Counted from the stretch's first letter, positions 13,085-25,474 are shown. The stretch: 64,000 nucleotides of DNA from Deinandra increscens subsp. villosa (GCA_039602395.1 JBCNJP010000025.1:99128124-99192123), one strand, 5' to 3'. The notes: a model not told the origin generated them from the sequence alone. Numbers and translations: made by a program.

Positions 13085-13140
13085 ACCACGAGGACTTGTC
13101 CGAGTGGTTATTGGTGATGAAGAAAAACTGTAGATAACTA
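13085..13140 (+). mobile_element. SINE fragment
   Basis: CTTGTCCGAGTGGTTATTGGTGATGA resembles the A-box region of a tRNA-derived SINE and matches the ATTGGTGATGAGGAGAAGA stretch of the element near 48,400. The rest is missing. This is too incomplete to be a tRNA gene. Confidence 0.35.
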
Positions 13141-13850
13141 GGGCATTTGTTAGTTGTTAAAAAAATCACCCTTGATATTAATTTTTTAGAATTAATTATG
13201 AGGTTAATATACTAATTAGTTTAAAAATCATATAACAGTATAATTTAAAAATCATAAAAATCACCCTATCTCAAAATTAAGGAACATTTTCGTTAAGTCG
13301 TATGCCATGCTTTCAAAAAGTTGAAAGATATAAAACATACAAATTTCCTCACTTCTTTATAAATTCAAGTTAAACGGATATATGCTGACAGGACGGCGTT
13401 TCACAAAGAGAATAGGTACCGCGACCTCCATGCATGCTTAGGATATATTGTATAATTTTGTAAGGATGGTGAAAAAATGTCGAGTTTGATTTCACAAAAT
13501 ATATATTAATGTTCTTGTTTAATTATTCAAACAGTGAGACAGAGACTATATATATATGTGTTCTAGCGACCATGAAATACTATATATACTTCAACTGCTC
13601 CTTCACGCCATCATCATATCGATCGCTCGATCAACCCATGATTTCAATGTTTTCATGAAATCGTCGGCAAAGTAGGGATCAATGAATTAAAAAAGATAAT
13701 GTTGGAAATAAATTAAAACTGAACCAACATTGACCAGCGTGTAGATTGAAAATAATATATATCCGTTTAATCATTCAAACTATTACTTAGTATACTGTTG
13801 TATGGAATCTGTTGAATAATCTTACACGTTATAATCATTCAAACCATTTA

Positions 13851-15064
13851 AAATGATATTACCTAATAAGACTTCCATCCACGTGATCAGAAGTTTGATT
13901 CCATGTTTGAGAATTTGTCGTGTTTCTTGAATGATCCCTGATATGATTGTTTCAGTGAACCAAAACCTAACTCAAAACCCTAATCATATTTTGAGCCACC
14001 CAAATGTGTGGCTAAACCAAGGGATTTATTCTTGAAGAATTAAAAGCAAGCCTAGTTTTTTTCTTGAGTGAGTGTGGCCAGACTTCCCAGTAATATGATT
14101 GTTATCACTAAAACATACCTAACAATGAAGTTGTCCACTCATTTTACAGTTAAATTAAGTGCTTAAAACGCGTTGCTGGTGATATATGAGTTCTAGTGTT
14201 TGATATAAGCCATGAATCTCTCATGTCCGTGATGGGTATGGGATTCTCTATGGTGCTACATAAACTTTAATTTAAGTTAGTTTCATTATATAAATAAACA
14301 AAAAACAATAACTATGCTGTGAGTGTTTTGTAAAAATGATAAAAACATAACATAAAATGCATTTTGATCATACACATATAATTTTGTATAACCATAAATG
14401 AAATCTCCAATTGCAATTTTGTAAATGGCCTCACTTTAATGATTATGCATGCGTCACAACGCACGGGTGCTTTATCTACACTTATATTGAAACCTATCGT
14501 AATGCGTGTGGTGTCTTGTTAACGTACAAATAGTGACTGGAAAGGGGTTATGTTTTTCCAAATTTTCTCCACCAGGGTGAATCGAGTTGTTTGACAGAAC
14601 CAATGAGTGATAACGATGATTATGATGGTGAAAGCACATGACCGACGACTCTGTCATTACATTGATCAAGCGAAGCAAAGAAGTTTGTTTGTTAAAATAA
14701 GTCTAATGGAAGCTTGTTTTTACCTGTTCTCCTCCGTTTTTTTAGGTTTCCTAATCAACTCCCCCGTATATTTATAAAATGACTAAAAATAGGTTATGTG
14801 AATATAAGGTTAAATAAAGGTATATTAGTAATTTTCATTTTAAAAAGCTAAAAAGAGGTTGAAAAGCTATATTTTCTTGGCTTTTAGTAAAGATTTGTTT
14901 TCTCATTCTTAGAAACTAAAAACAAAAGTGCTTTTGGTTTATCCAAACATTATTTTTAACTTATTAGATTTTTAAAAAGCCAATAAGTCAATAAGCATTT
15001 TTCAAATGGAATCTCAAACATTTTCTTAAACTTGTTGTACTATCTTAATATTAAATTGAGTACA
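13851..15064. other. Intergenic, repeat debris
   Basis: No gene is seen. 14,449-14,470 contains one arm of a CACCCGTGCGTTGTGACGC motif like the Helitron-type hairpins elsewhere. 14,750-15,010 is AT-rich and looks like an eroded MITE, but no clean ends were found. Confidence 0.4.
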
Positions 15065-15670
15065 TATATATATCACGATGGATCATCTTTGCTCCTTCCC
15101 TTGTATATATTGTTCAAGGTTTTTAAATTATAGTTTTTAAAGTTTAGATGGTGATATTTACGCGTCGTCAATGACTTAAGTTATCTGATTAAGTGTATCA
15201 AGAAAGTTTTCAGGTAGTAAAGTCAAAAACCACATGCTACATATAGATAATTATATAATAATTTTGTAAGGATATATGGTAAGAAAAAATGTCCAGTTTA
15301 ATTCCAGAAAATACTATTTTTGTTCAATTATTCAACCAGTGACAGAGACTATGTTCTATCAAACATGTAAAATATTCTTCTAACTGCTTCTTCACGCCAT
15401 CATATGGCTCCATCAACCCAGTTCAATCTCTTGAGGAAATCGTCGGCAAAATAGGGATCACTTAATTAAAAAAGATAACGTTGAAATTAATCCTGAACAA
15501 ACATTGACCAACGTGTAGATTGATCCATTATATATTACGATAATGTTTTGATAATATTATAATAAAAACAATATATCAGTTTAATCATTCAACCTCTTTT
15601 ATTTTAACATTATCAGTTAATAATACACTATACGGAATCTGTTGAATAATCTTACAAGTTATAATAATAA
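15065..15670. repeat. Segmental duplication copy 2 (uninterrupted)
   Basis: Collinear with 11,085-11,230 plus 13,400-13,850, including the CTCCTTCCCTTG block, CTTCTTCACGCCATCATA, ATCGTCGGCAAA.TAGGGATCA and GGAATCTGTTGAATAATCTT. It lacks the 2.15-kb segment of copy 1 and so probably shows the original arrangement. Confidence 0.55.
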
Positions 15671-15714
15671 AAAAATAAAAATAAAACACACTATGTTTAT
15701 ATTAAAGTTAATTG

Positions 15715-15822
15715 ATCTAACAATGCCAAGTGGTTGAGATGGATCATCCAAGTATATTAAATTGGGGCGGTCTAGGCTCAAGTCCTATCCTTAACAAAAA
15801 AAAAAAAAAAAAAAAAAATTAA
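15715..15822 (+). mobile_element. SINE-like element with long A tail
   Basis: A-box-like CCAAGTGGTTGAG and B-box-like GGCTCAAGTCCTA (about 15,774-15,786) are followed by a pure run of about 20 A residues. The element is short and probably truncated. Confidence 0.4.
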
Positions 15823-16767
15823 GGCTCTTGATTAGCCGAGTGAGTTTTCTTACCTATAGTAGGTTTCCCCATAAGGGTGATCTTCGGATACTGTACTCTG
15901 AAAATGATGATGAATGGATGGGTCATTGACTCGTTAGTGATTCAAATTTACTTTGAAAATTTAAATCATGATCTATGTGGCCATGATTGTCGACGAGGGT
16001 TTTAATGAAGATAAGCCATGAATGGAGTTTGAGATTAATTTTAGAAATTTATATGTTACACGAGATTGAAAAATAAAAAATAAAATAATTTATAACTCTG
16101 TAATCAACTAGTATATTTTTAGCATACTTCTGTAACGTAAAATACATAATTGCAAAAAAATTGAAACTATAAAACAAGTTGGAAAACTTTTAAATTGGTT
16201 ACAAAAATCTTACGTTCACATGATTGTGACATGTGGCATAATCAATTACTTATAAATTAAGTATACCTTAGTTCAAATATTATAAAAGTTTATATTATTC
16301 TTATTATAATATTAGAAACTCGGTATATTTATTTGCATTAAATTTAAACTTTATTAAGAAGACTTTCAACTGATATAACTTCTCATTTTAGTCTACTTTT
16401 ATTTAGTTTTAAACTATTTGACTCGATAGAAATAAAACATAAAGCAAACCGACCCGCTCATAAAAAAAATAGGTCATTGTTGTCGCATCCATAAAACATA
16501 TATAAACATATGAAAAAAATCTAAAAGTGTTATCATATAAACTCATATGAAGGAAATACCTTAATTGAAAAAAAGCACACACGCACATTAACATATACAT
16601 ACAAAAATTGGAAAACAAATATATATAATAAGAAAACCGTTACAAGACTTACGAGTTCCAAATTATATTAATTTAATGAATAAATCAAAATGCGTACATA
16701 AAAATTAGAACATATAACTAACCAATCTAGTAGTTTAAAATAATAAAGTTGACTAAAATGTAAAAAT
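15823..16767. other. Intergenic, nothing recognised
   Basis: AT-rich DNA with no credible gene; the 16,409-16,618 minus frame is low-complexity and unrecognised. Confidence 0.5.
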
Positions 16768-16776
16768 AGTATATAT

Positions 16777-18030
16777 AGTAAATTACGGCTATCGTCCCTG
16801 TGATTTGCACGTTTTACGTCTATGGTCCTTAGGCTTCATTTTTTACGGCTTTAGTCCCCAAACTTTATCGACTCGTTACGGCTTTGGTCCCTGGGGCTCA
16901 CGGCCGTTAAAAAGTTGTGTTAAGTATGTGTGAAAAGACCATAATACCTCTTCTTTAAAAAAAATATAAATTAAAAATTAAAAAACATATGCCGTTCAAA
17001 AAAATAATATAGGATAAAAGATGGGGCCCATGGTTCTTCATCTTCCCCATTTACCAACTTCCCAATTTCCGTCCCTCCACCGCCACCACCATTTCCGCCC
17101 ATCCATGCCATGAGAGCCACCGTTCACGGCGGCGATGATCATCATTTTCCCTTTCTCTGATCAGCTCATGAAAACACACAGCAGATATCCCGTTAAAAGC
17201 CGTAAATCCTTAGTTCCCGACTGAAATTCATTTCTGTGGAGGCGATGATGATGACGATGATCTCTGTATCTCACCGCTGGTGAAATTCGCTCCGACTGAA
17301 GTTGAACCCAGAACCACCGCCGATCCGGTCAACATCCTCCGATCAACACCCAGCGACCACCTCCAACCCTCACACCCGTACGAAACTCAACAGCCCCGGC
17401 GACCTCCGGCTCTCCTTCTCCGGCCGGCGATAACCCAGCAACCCATCTTCTCCATCTCTCTATTCTTCCTTCGCAACAGCAACAGAGGCGTCGCCGCCAC
17501 TGCTAATTACTCATTTCCCTTCATCAATCTTTTCTGTTTCCGGAGCTAATTCGAGCCGACGGGTAGGAAGTGGTCGGTGAGGAAGCGACGGATCTGAGGT
17601 GAGATCGATGCTACCGTCGCTGCCTTAATCTAAGCATAATAGCGGCTCCGCCGGAGGGGGGGGTGGTCGTCGGAGTGGTCGTTGCTGTGTGTGTGGTGGG
17701 GGGTGGGGGAGGGGGGTTCGTCGGAGTGGTAGTCGAACAGAGGTGACGAAAATTGGGAATAAAATGGGGGTGCCGGCTTTTATTTTTTTATCATATATGA
17801 TTTGTTTTTAATTTTAATTTATATTGCTTTTATTTTTAGGTTTTTTTATTGAAAAGGGTAAAAAGGTCATTCTATATGCACTTAACAGATTTTTTTAACG
17901 TCTGTTAGTCCCAGGGACCAATGCCGTAACGAGTCGATAAAGTTTGGGGAGTAAAGACGTAAAAAATGAAGCCTAAGGACCATAGACGTAAAACGTGCAA
18001 ACCACAGGGACGATAGCCGTAATTTACTCT
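16777..18030. mobile_element. Mutator-like element with long TIRs, 9-bp TSD and GC-rich cargo
   Basis: The 9-bp direct repeat AGTATATAT lies on both sides (16,768-16,776 and 18,031-18,039). The termini AGTAAATTACGGCTATCGTC are inverted repeats, and matching text continues inward for about 150 bases (CGTTTTACGTCTATGGTCCT, CGACTCGTTACGGC). The 1,254-bp element has no transposase. Its centre (17,040-17,760) is GC-rich, with CCACCGCCACCACC and a G-rich run at 17,655-17,725. It may be captured host DNA. The 89-residue plus frame at 17,280-17,549 is unrecognised. Confidence 0.8.
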
Positions 18031-18130
18031 AGTATATATGATGATATAATAAGAGTCCATAATATAAATTCATTTTCGACATTGATAAAAAACTTCATAA
18101 TTATAAATATTCATACCGAGATGTTTACTC

Positions 18131-18930
18131 ACCCCGCGCGTTGCTGCGGGGATGATTTTGTATACCGAACGAAAGTAAAAAAAATGTTAACTGATATAAA
18201 ATGTAAAAGTTTAAAAGTCTCGTGGTGAAAATATAAAACTATAGAAGTATTCTAAAAGCGAAAGTAGAAAAGTTAAAAGTTTTGTGGCCAAGGTAGAAGA
18301 CAAAAAAACATAAAACAAAAAAAAAACTTTAAAAGTTAGAGGGTTACAAAATTGAGTATAAAACGTAAAAGTCTAAAAGTCTTGTGGTGATAGTATAAAA
18401 CTATAAAAATATACTAAGTTAAGTGGTATAAAACGTAAAAGTCGAAAACTCTCGTGGTGACAGTATAAAACTATAAAAGTATACTAAAAATGAAAGTAGA
18501 AAAGTTAAAAGTTTCATGGCCAAAGTTGAAGACAACAAAACTTAAAACAAAAAAAAAAAGTTTAAAAGTTAGAGGGTAAAAAAGTTAAGAGGTATAAAAC
18601 ATAAAAATCTAGAAGTCTTGTAGTGAAAGTATAAAACTATAAAAATATACTAAAAACGAAAGTAGAAAAGTTAAAAGTTTCGTGGCCAAAATAGAAGACA
18701 ACAAAACTTAAAAATAAAAAAACTTTGAAAAGTTAAACGGTACAAAACGTAATTGTATGAAACATATGTGGCTAAGCTATGAAAAACCAAAAGTTTACTA
18801 TTTCGTTAAAAAGAAAAAAAAATCAAATTGTAAAAGTTTAGGGGTAAAAAGCGTCAAGAACCAAAATGTTATGGCCAAACTTTAAAAAGCAAAAAGTATA
18901 CTATTAATCCATCAATTTTCATTGTTATAT
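18131..18930 (-). mobile_element. Helitron-like element with internal tandem repeats
   Basis: A strong GC hairpin (18,132-18,151, CCCCGC..GCGGGG) marks the left edge. The interior repeats a unit containing GTAAAAGTC.AAAGTC..GTGGTGA, AGTATAAAACTATAAAA.TATACTAA and GAAAGTAGAAAAGTTAAAAG at least three times (from about 18,199, 18,366, 18,429 and 18,600). The right edge, around 18,900-18,930, resembles the 4,340-4,400 edge of the similar element at the left of the window. No coding is present. Confidence 0.4.
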
Positions 18931-19019
18931 ATATAATTAGCTTTATATTAAATTCATTTCTAGTGATATAATAACTATCCAAAATCAAATTCATATTATA
19001 TATATATTGAATGGTAATC

Positions 19020-19100
19020 TTTGTGTGCATCAAAGGGATTGAACCCTCACTACAACGGCAATTAAATGCAGAGTCTTATCTAACACTAAGACGATACTAT
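19020..19100 (-). mobile_element. SINE fragment, minus orientation
   Basis: The minus strand has a tRNA-type B box (GGTTCAATCCC, about 19,036-19,048) preceded by an A-box-like TAGTGTTAGATAAGA. The acceptor-stem pairing of a true tRNA gene is not visible. Confidence 0.3.
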
Positions 19101-19146
19101 GACAAATGCCCTTCAGTTTATATTATATATTTAAAAATATAATTTT

Positions 19147-19149
<3 letters not shown>

Positions 19150-19184
<35 letters not shown>
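19150..19184. repeat. (AT)n microsatellite
   Basis: About 17 AT units in an uninterrupted run. Confidence 0.9.
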
Positions 19185-19188
<4 letters not shown>

Positions 19189-19910
19189 GGAGGGTCATTT
19201 GAGAACCATTTGATTTTAAGAAATTTTAAGAACCATTTTAAGCCACTAATTAATGATTAAGAGTACGGACTGCATAATTGAATTATATGTTACTTTGAAA
19301 GAGGATTTCGGAATTATAATTTAATAGGGGAGGTTCATATTCACTTTTCTCGTATATTTAATAGAAAGAAAAAGGGGGAATTATAATTTAATACCATTAT
19401 TTAATACGAAAAAGAGACGAGGAGATTAGGCTGAGAATGCACCAGACTCTAACATGTAGCACTTAAATTTTTTATTTATTGGTAGTAAAATTGTTAATGA
19501 TTAAGAGTACGGACTACATAATTGAAAGAGGATTTGGGATTCTAGGGTTCATCTACAACATTGGGGGATTTAAACCTAACTTGATAAATTTGGAATGTTT
19601 ATGTATAAAATTGCATTAGAAATAATATTGTTGGGTGTTACATATAAATGAATCGTAAAGGAAGAGGAAATGAACTACATGAGCCAAATGAATCTATGGC
19701 ATTAGGCCTGATTTTAGAATGGCGCTAGCTATTCACGATTGAACAAAAAAAAAATTATATTTGGTTCCTAGCCAAAACAGTTGTGCTAAATCATGTGTGA
19801 AATGTATGATACATATCGTGTGAAATCTCCTGTAGATTTCACACCTATCTTCACAGTGGTGGTTGGTTGAAGACTGACTCAAATTTCTCTCTCTATATAT
19901 ATATAATTAT
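19185..19910. repeat. Uncharacterised repeat region
   Basis: Begins CAGGGAGGGTCATTTGAGAACC and contains two copies of TTAATGATTAAGAGTACGGACT (about 19,246 and 19,495). The context suggests a non-autonomous element, but no inverted ends or target duplication could be matched. No gene is seen here or onward to 20,900. Confidence 0.3.
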
Positions 19911-20999
19911 TGCAATTGTGGGTTTTCAGAAATTTCTAACTATATAATTATTGCAATTGTCAACAAATCATTAAGTTTTTAATTAACTATTGTAAGCTAA
20001 CTATATATTATGTTGTATCAATTAAAATGACAATGACGGCAATCCTACTGCTTTACTGACAGATCTGAAACATGATAACATGTGTCGGTAAAAGGTCGAC
20101 TATTTAAAATAAACTGCAACATCAAAAATAAGACATTAGATTGGTCAAACATGATTACTGAATCTATTACATTATAAACAAAATTCATATTGGCATAGTT
20201 CTTATATTTGAAAGAACTCAACCCTGATTTGTTAAAGACAAAACTGATAAAGAATTATGTCATTCATATTTTCTCACATCATTTTTCTTTCATATTTATG
20301 TCATTTTATGAACCTAAATTCAACTCGTGTAGGACACAAGTTACTAACCTAGTTACTAGATAAATTAGTAAATAATGTTTTAAAGGAATTTTAATAAAAT
20401 ATAAAGACTCACGTAAATAAAGTACAAAATCTAAATTACTAAATAGATTAGTAAATAAGACTTTAAAAGAATTCAAGTAAAATATAAAGACTTACGCAAT
20501 AAAATTCAAATCTAAATTACTAAATAATTGGTTTGTTGTCTATTTGTTTCCATCTCTTCTAAAAGATGAATTCTCATTAGCATGACAAATATATTGGCTG
20601 CAGTAATAAATTACTAAATAAATTAGTAAATAAGAGGTTAAAGGGAAAAATAATCGGTTGCAATTTACCGGTCCGACCGGTTTGAATGGGATTAGTTCAA
20701 AGAGGCCTACTAACTAGACCAGCTAGATACCTAGTTCCCGGTTTCGGTCAGGTCATGAAGACACACCGGTCAGCTAGATGCTTTATGTTAAAAAGAAAAC
20801 ATGTTTACATGATTTACTGCTGTTCATGGAACAAAAGATAACAGAATTCATTTGCATAATGCCCATTTAGCTTACATATAAATCAACTATAATCTTCTCA
20901 AAACACAAAACCTATGAGCTAGAAACAACAAATGAAATGCTACAAATGGAAATTAACATGAGAGATGCCAGTAGAGAGAATAAGATCGTGTGTGCTGGA

Positions 21000-23900
21000 T
21001 TAGTAAAAGTCGGGTGTCCCGTTGGTGTTAGGAAGCCTTTGACGTCTCTCGACATAAGCTGATGGAAACCACCCATTTCGACCTCTGCATTCTCCTTCAG
21101 ACCATCCTGAAGGGCTCACCTGAGGAGAATAACTTTTGGCTTTCAGAAGCTACACAAACTAATAACTAGATACAACAATGTGAACGACCCAGCGGGTCAG
21201 GTAATGGATCAAACTGGTTTAGGTTGCAACATGTCCTTGATGGGTTGGGCTGACCCTAAAACACTTTTGTGCCCAATTATAAACATATGCAGATTATTAA
21301 ATATCAATGCATTAGTTAATATGATTAAATAACATAACTATTACGATAGTAAATTAAATCTTAGAACATAAAAAATTTATAAGGATATATTCATTAGAAA
21401 CTTTGGATGACCTTTCAACCAGTTTGACACTTTGACCCGTTCCCCTTTCGGCTATAAAATTTATTTGACCCCTTTGACATAAAGTACAGCCCAAATTGAC
21501 CCATATGTAAAACTGCCCATTTTATTAACCTTTCGCACTACAACATAATCACCAATTGCCAAGCTTAGTTCCTTATCAGATGAAGCTTCAAACCCATGCA
21601 TTGCCTGCATAACATCAACACAGTTCAATTGATTAAGTAGGACCACTACATTTAGGTCTCACATGACCTTTCAGAAAGGGAATTCACAAGAACGGTCCAT
21701 CTAATGAGAACTGCAACACTTTCCTTCTTGTGATGTCCCCCATGAAAATTGCCTCATTCATTTTTTGTAAACAAGTTAAACCTATTTGTTTTGATACGAT
21801 CGTCCAAAAAAAAATTGATGGTATTGAATTGGATCCACAAAGTTCATTCATTAGTCAACAGTTAAGAGTGTTTGATGTTTGACAAATAGTCAACCATTTT
21901 ATTATGGTGCAGTTTGAGAAATGAGATATCACCTCAGCCAAAAAGTACTTAGTTTTATCCGACATAAGATTAGATGGTATTGAAGGTGGTGCAGACTCTC
22001 TCCTTTGTTTATCAGAGACCATCTGTTAAGAAGTTCATAACATCAGACAAACAAAACCTGCAATAACCATGAACTGCAAATAGTTGAGGTGACCAAATGG
22101 GCGGGTTGCGTAACAGTCAAACAGGGTTCAAGTCAAAACATGTTGTTGGATCAGATTAGCACGACCAGTGAACACCTTTTGATCCAATTTACTGAGCTTT
22201 ATTATACTATCGTTTGAATTTTATTTTATTAAATTACAAAGTGCTAATATATTACTGAAAATATATTATTACAAAAATATACTAATTTTCTTTAATAAGG
22301 TAAGTTGACATTCATATGTGTTTGATACACTTTGGATGACTTTAAACCCGTTCGTCATGTTTTTTATTTTGTTAAATCCTTTAGCTTGACCCATTTGACC
22401 TGTTAGAGATAAAACACAGCCCAAATAGACCCATTTATATATAAATGGGTCAGAATTGCCACTTCAAGCAGATTGTTAGCACCAACCTCAGCTTCTATCT
22501 GGTGTAGAATAGCAGCTACTCTCTCATGGTATGTTCTTTCTCCTTCAACCTTCAAATTCATTAAAATTTCTCTTAAAACATTAAAAACATCATTCTTTCG
22601 AGCAAATAAAGCTAAAAAACTGCATGGACACAAACCATTGCAATAAGTCTCTGGAAAGTAAGCCTTTGTTGCTGTGATTCAACAGCAGCAAGTGCAGCAG
22701 TTGCTTCTTTACCTAGTATTGCCATGTTTGCTTTAAGTTCCTGCATTCTAGCTTCAGCTGCATGCAACTTGGTCACATTTTCAGGTATTGGAGCTTCTCT
22801 AACTCGTGCTTGTCTTCTAGAAACTTCAGATGCCTGTTTGCTTTCACATTAGGTTATAATCAATCTGATAACAAAGTTCAGAATCACTTGAGCATTTTAT
22901 CAGAAGTGGCAATTTTGACCCGTTTATTTATGAACGGGTCAGCCCATTTACATATTAAGGGATTACCTGGGTCTCTGCTTCTTGCCTCATGCGGCTGTAA
23001 CGTTGAGCAAGATGGCGGGCATCTTCTAAAGGAGCACCATTTATCATTGCTCTCAAGGGTTCTAAAATCTGAAAATTTAAGAAAATTTGAAGTCAAAAGG
23101 GGTTAACAAGATCCTGATGCAGAGTTAAAGCTGAAAAACAAGACTTGATATGTATCATTATCCAGAGGCTTATAATACTATTTTATACTCCAGAAAATGA
23201 TATATAACTTATAACATGTCATCAAAGTAGATTTACAAACCTGTGAAAATAAAAGTCTTGTGAAATCTTCTTGCTCCTTTTCCACATGTTTACGTGCATC
23301 GCCATATATAGATGCTGCCTTGCCCAAAATTTCATCATTGGCATTCTCCACACCATATTTGCCACATTCTTCAGACAATTTGGTTCCTAAGTTTGACAAT
23401 ATAAAAAGATATTAATAAAACAAATATAGCAAAACTAATGTTAGAAAATTGTACCATATGGTGGTTTGAAGTTTGAATGTTTTAACCTGCTTCTATATGC
23501 TTATATCCTATGGCTGTAAAAGCTTCTGCGGCTTTAATCAGTTCTCTTTGGAAATCCTGGAGAAACAAAAATAATTAGGCCAACATTTCAATACGTTACA
23601 GGAAAAACAATAGATAGAGTGAATAAGATATGCATTGATACCTTTCCTGAACGAGTTGATCTGTAGAGCTTTTCCAACTGCTGGTGTCTTTGCAATTCCA
23701 GCTCATCAATAACCATTACATCTGAATGTTCATACCCACTCGCGCTGAACTGCTTTATCACAGCCTGAAACAATCAATATCCAGAATTTTACGTTACATA
23801 TAGGTATATCCAGAATATACTTATGTACCTATTTAAAAATGTATCATTATAAATAAATCAGGACAGCATCATGATTCTACGCTGCTCAATATATACCAAG

Positions 23901-25474
23901 TTCATAATACAACACTAACATACTGCATATATTATTCCATGTGAGAATAAGCATGCAGATTACAAAAGAATAATGTTGGGAACATGATGCTAGGGAATGT
24001 GGGGAGAATTAGAGCAAATCAAAAGGTCCCTCCAAATCATCAAATCCTGCCTAAAAGGGTGCTTAAACTTTGACCTTTAATATGGTTATGTGAGGCTATA
24101 AAACAGAATAATTCATGTGAGCTATGTTTGGTGAGGTTATAATGACACTGACAAGAATATACAAACACTAAGGAGTATTCAAGTGCTCGATAATCAAAAC
24201 TATGCCAATCACCAGATGGAAAACAGAAGTAAGCTCGGTTTTAAAAAACGCTTCAGAGGCATGCCTAGACACAAGGGGACCTCAGGCAAATGCCCCCTTG
24301 CTTTTGACTAGGTAAGGCGCAACCTGCACAAAGAGCACATGGAAAAGCGGCAAAAAGCGCAGTCCTGAGGCGCCTTGTGTACGAGGAAAGTTTTGTGCAT
24401 TTGCATGTTGTACATATAGCTCTTTAGGGAGGAAAGTTTAGTGCGCATGTTGTACATATAGCTCTTTAGGTTGTACATATATGTTATTTATATATTAAAC
24501 ATATAGAAAGCTTATTTATAGATAAATTGGCTAAGTGATGCTAAATATCTATAAGAAATATAAATAAATTATTCCTTGCGTACGAAAAACAGTGCGCTTT
24601 GCGCCTAGCCGCTCAGCTCGGGAGCCTATCGCATTGCGCCGTGGCTCAAGACCCTATCACATTGCGCCTCAGCTCGGGACCCTATTACATTGCGCCATAC
24701 CTCAAGACCCTATCGGATCATCGCGTTTTTTTAAACCAAGGAAGTGCCATTACTGAAAAGCCCTTTTGCCCCAATAAGAAAGCTACAGTCAGATTGATGT
24801 CAAATGTGCTCATTTCAACCTTAACCTTAATTAGTGCCTAAACAACAGAATTTTTCTTATTAGGTATCCATCTGCATTTTTAAAGAATGCATGTGAAATC
24901 AAGAATTTAAGCAGAGGTCTGTTTACTGAACAGAGAAAGGTAACAAAAATAGAAAGCACCAATTCTCATTTTAACAAACATCCCTTGCTTTCAATTTCAT
25001 TTATACCACTGTGTGGAATTTGTGAAGATATAAATTTAAAAACACTACCTATGGAAGTCAAAAACTGAAGTATCATTAGCGACCCCCGATCCCAAAATCT
25101 GTTGCTCCCAATTTGATGTGCCGTACCTCCGCAAACAGCATGTTGGTCGGAATAGCCGCCGGAATTGACAACCAAAGGTCGGTTCCAGTAGACACATAAC
25201 CACGGGGGATACTTAAACGCTGCGATTAGATTCTCGTCCAATCGCAACAAAACCCTATGCGTAAACCTCAATACCACTTCACCAAAACATGAACTAACAT
25301 CTGAACTTTGACTTAATGCTTTACTCTACTACGCATACACATCCAACCAGAAAATTCCAAAATTGAACTCAGTAAGAATCTTAGATCAGACAATTTGGGG
25401 TGATTGAATATTACCTGTTGCTGTTTGGCAACTTGATCTCGAAGCTTGCTTGCTTGCTTCCTTAGAGCGTCCAT
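21000..25474 (-). CDS. SH3 domain-containing protein, SH3P3-like (BAR plus SH3), 10 exons
   Basis: A ten-exon model encodes 348 residues, in frame throughout. Exons from the start codon: 25415-25474, 23642-23764, 23487-23556, 23241-23386, 22967-23068, 22636-22833, 22487-22549, 21933-22022, 21530-21604 and 21000-21119 (stop at 21000-21002). All introns are GT-AG. The protein starts MDALRKQASKLRDQVAKQQ, followed by a helical BAR-like region (about 20-260, with LEDARHLAQRYSRMRQEAET at about 148-167) and a C-terminal SH3 domain (about 283-338, with ELSLAIGDYVVVRK and GWSEGEC..NGWFPSAYVE). It ends TNGTPDFY. From memory it matches Arabidopsis SH3P3 (about 350 residues) better than SH3P1 or SH3P2. 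The family binds membranes and auxilin-like partners in clathrin traffic and autophagy. The acidic ALYDY motif of SH3 domains is replaced by AMHGF. Intron 1 is 1,650 bases and contains a MITE. Confidence 0.93.
24234..24740. mobile_element. MITE in intron 1 of the SH3P3-like gene
   Basis: Imperfect 18-base inverted ends, CTCGGTTTTAAAAAACGC (24,234-24,251) and the complement of CTTGGTTTAAAAAAACGC (24,723-24,740), surround about 470 bases with repeated GCGCCTTG/CAAGGCGC-type motifs and ACATATAGCTCTTTAGG direct repeats. A target duplication was not clear. The 80-residue frame inside (24,599-24,841) is repetitive and not a gene. Confidence 0.5.

Larger units (their letters stand above)
11085..13850. 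repeat. Segmental duplication copy 1 (interrupted)
   Basis: The outer parts (about 11,085-11,230 and 13,400-13,850) match 15,065-15,190 and 15,220-15,670 in the same order. About 2.15 kb lies between them here but almost nothing in the other copy. The extra DNA contains the decayed retroelement frame at 11.6-12.5 kb, so this copy was probably interrupted after duplication. A short minus frame ending in a stop is conserved in both copies (13,641-13,682 here). Confidence 0.55.

Noticed and set aside
17655..17725. G-rich run as a possible regulatory quadruplex
   Set aside because: It lies inside a transposon interior with no gene next to it, so no regulatory role can be argued from sequence.
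24599..24841. 80-residue plus frame in the SH3P3-like intron 1
   Set aside because: It is made of the repeated ATTGCGCC..CTC units of a MITE.
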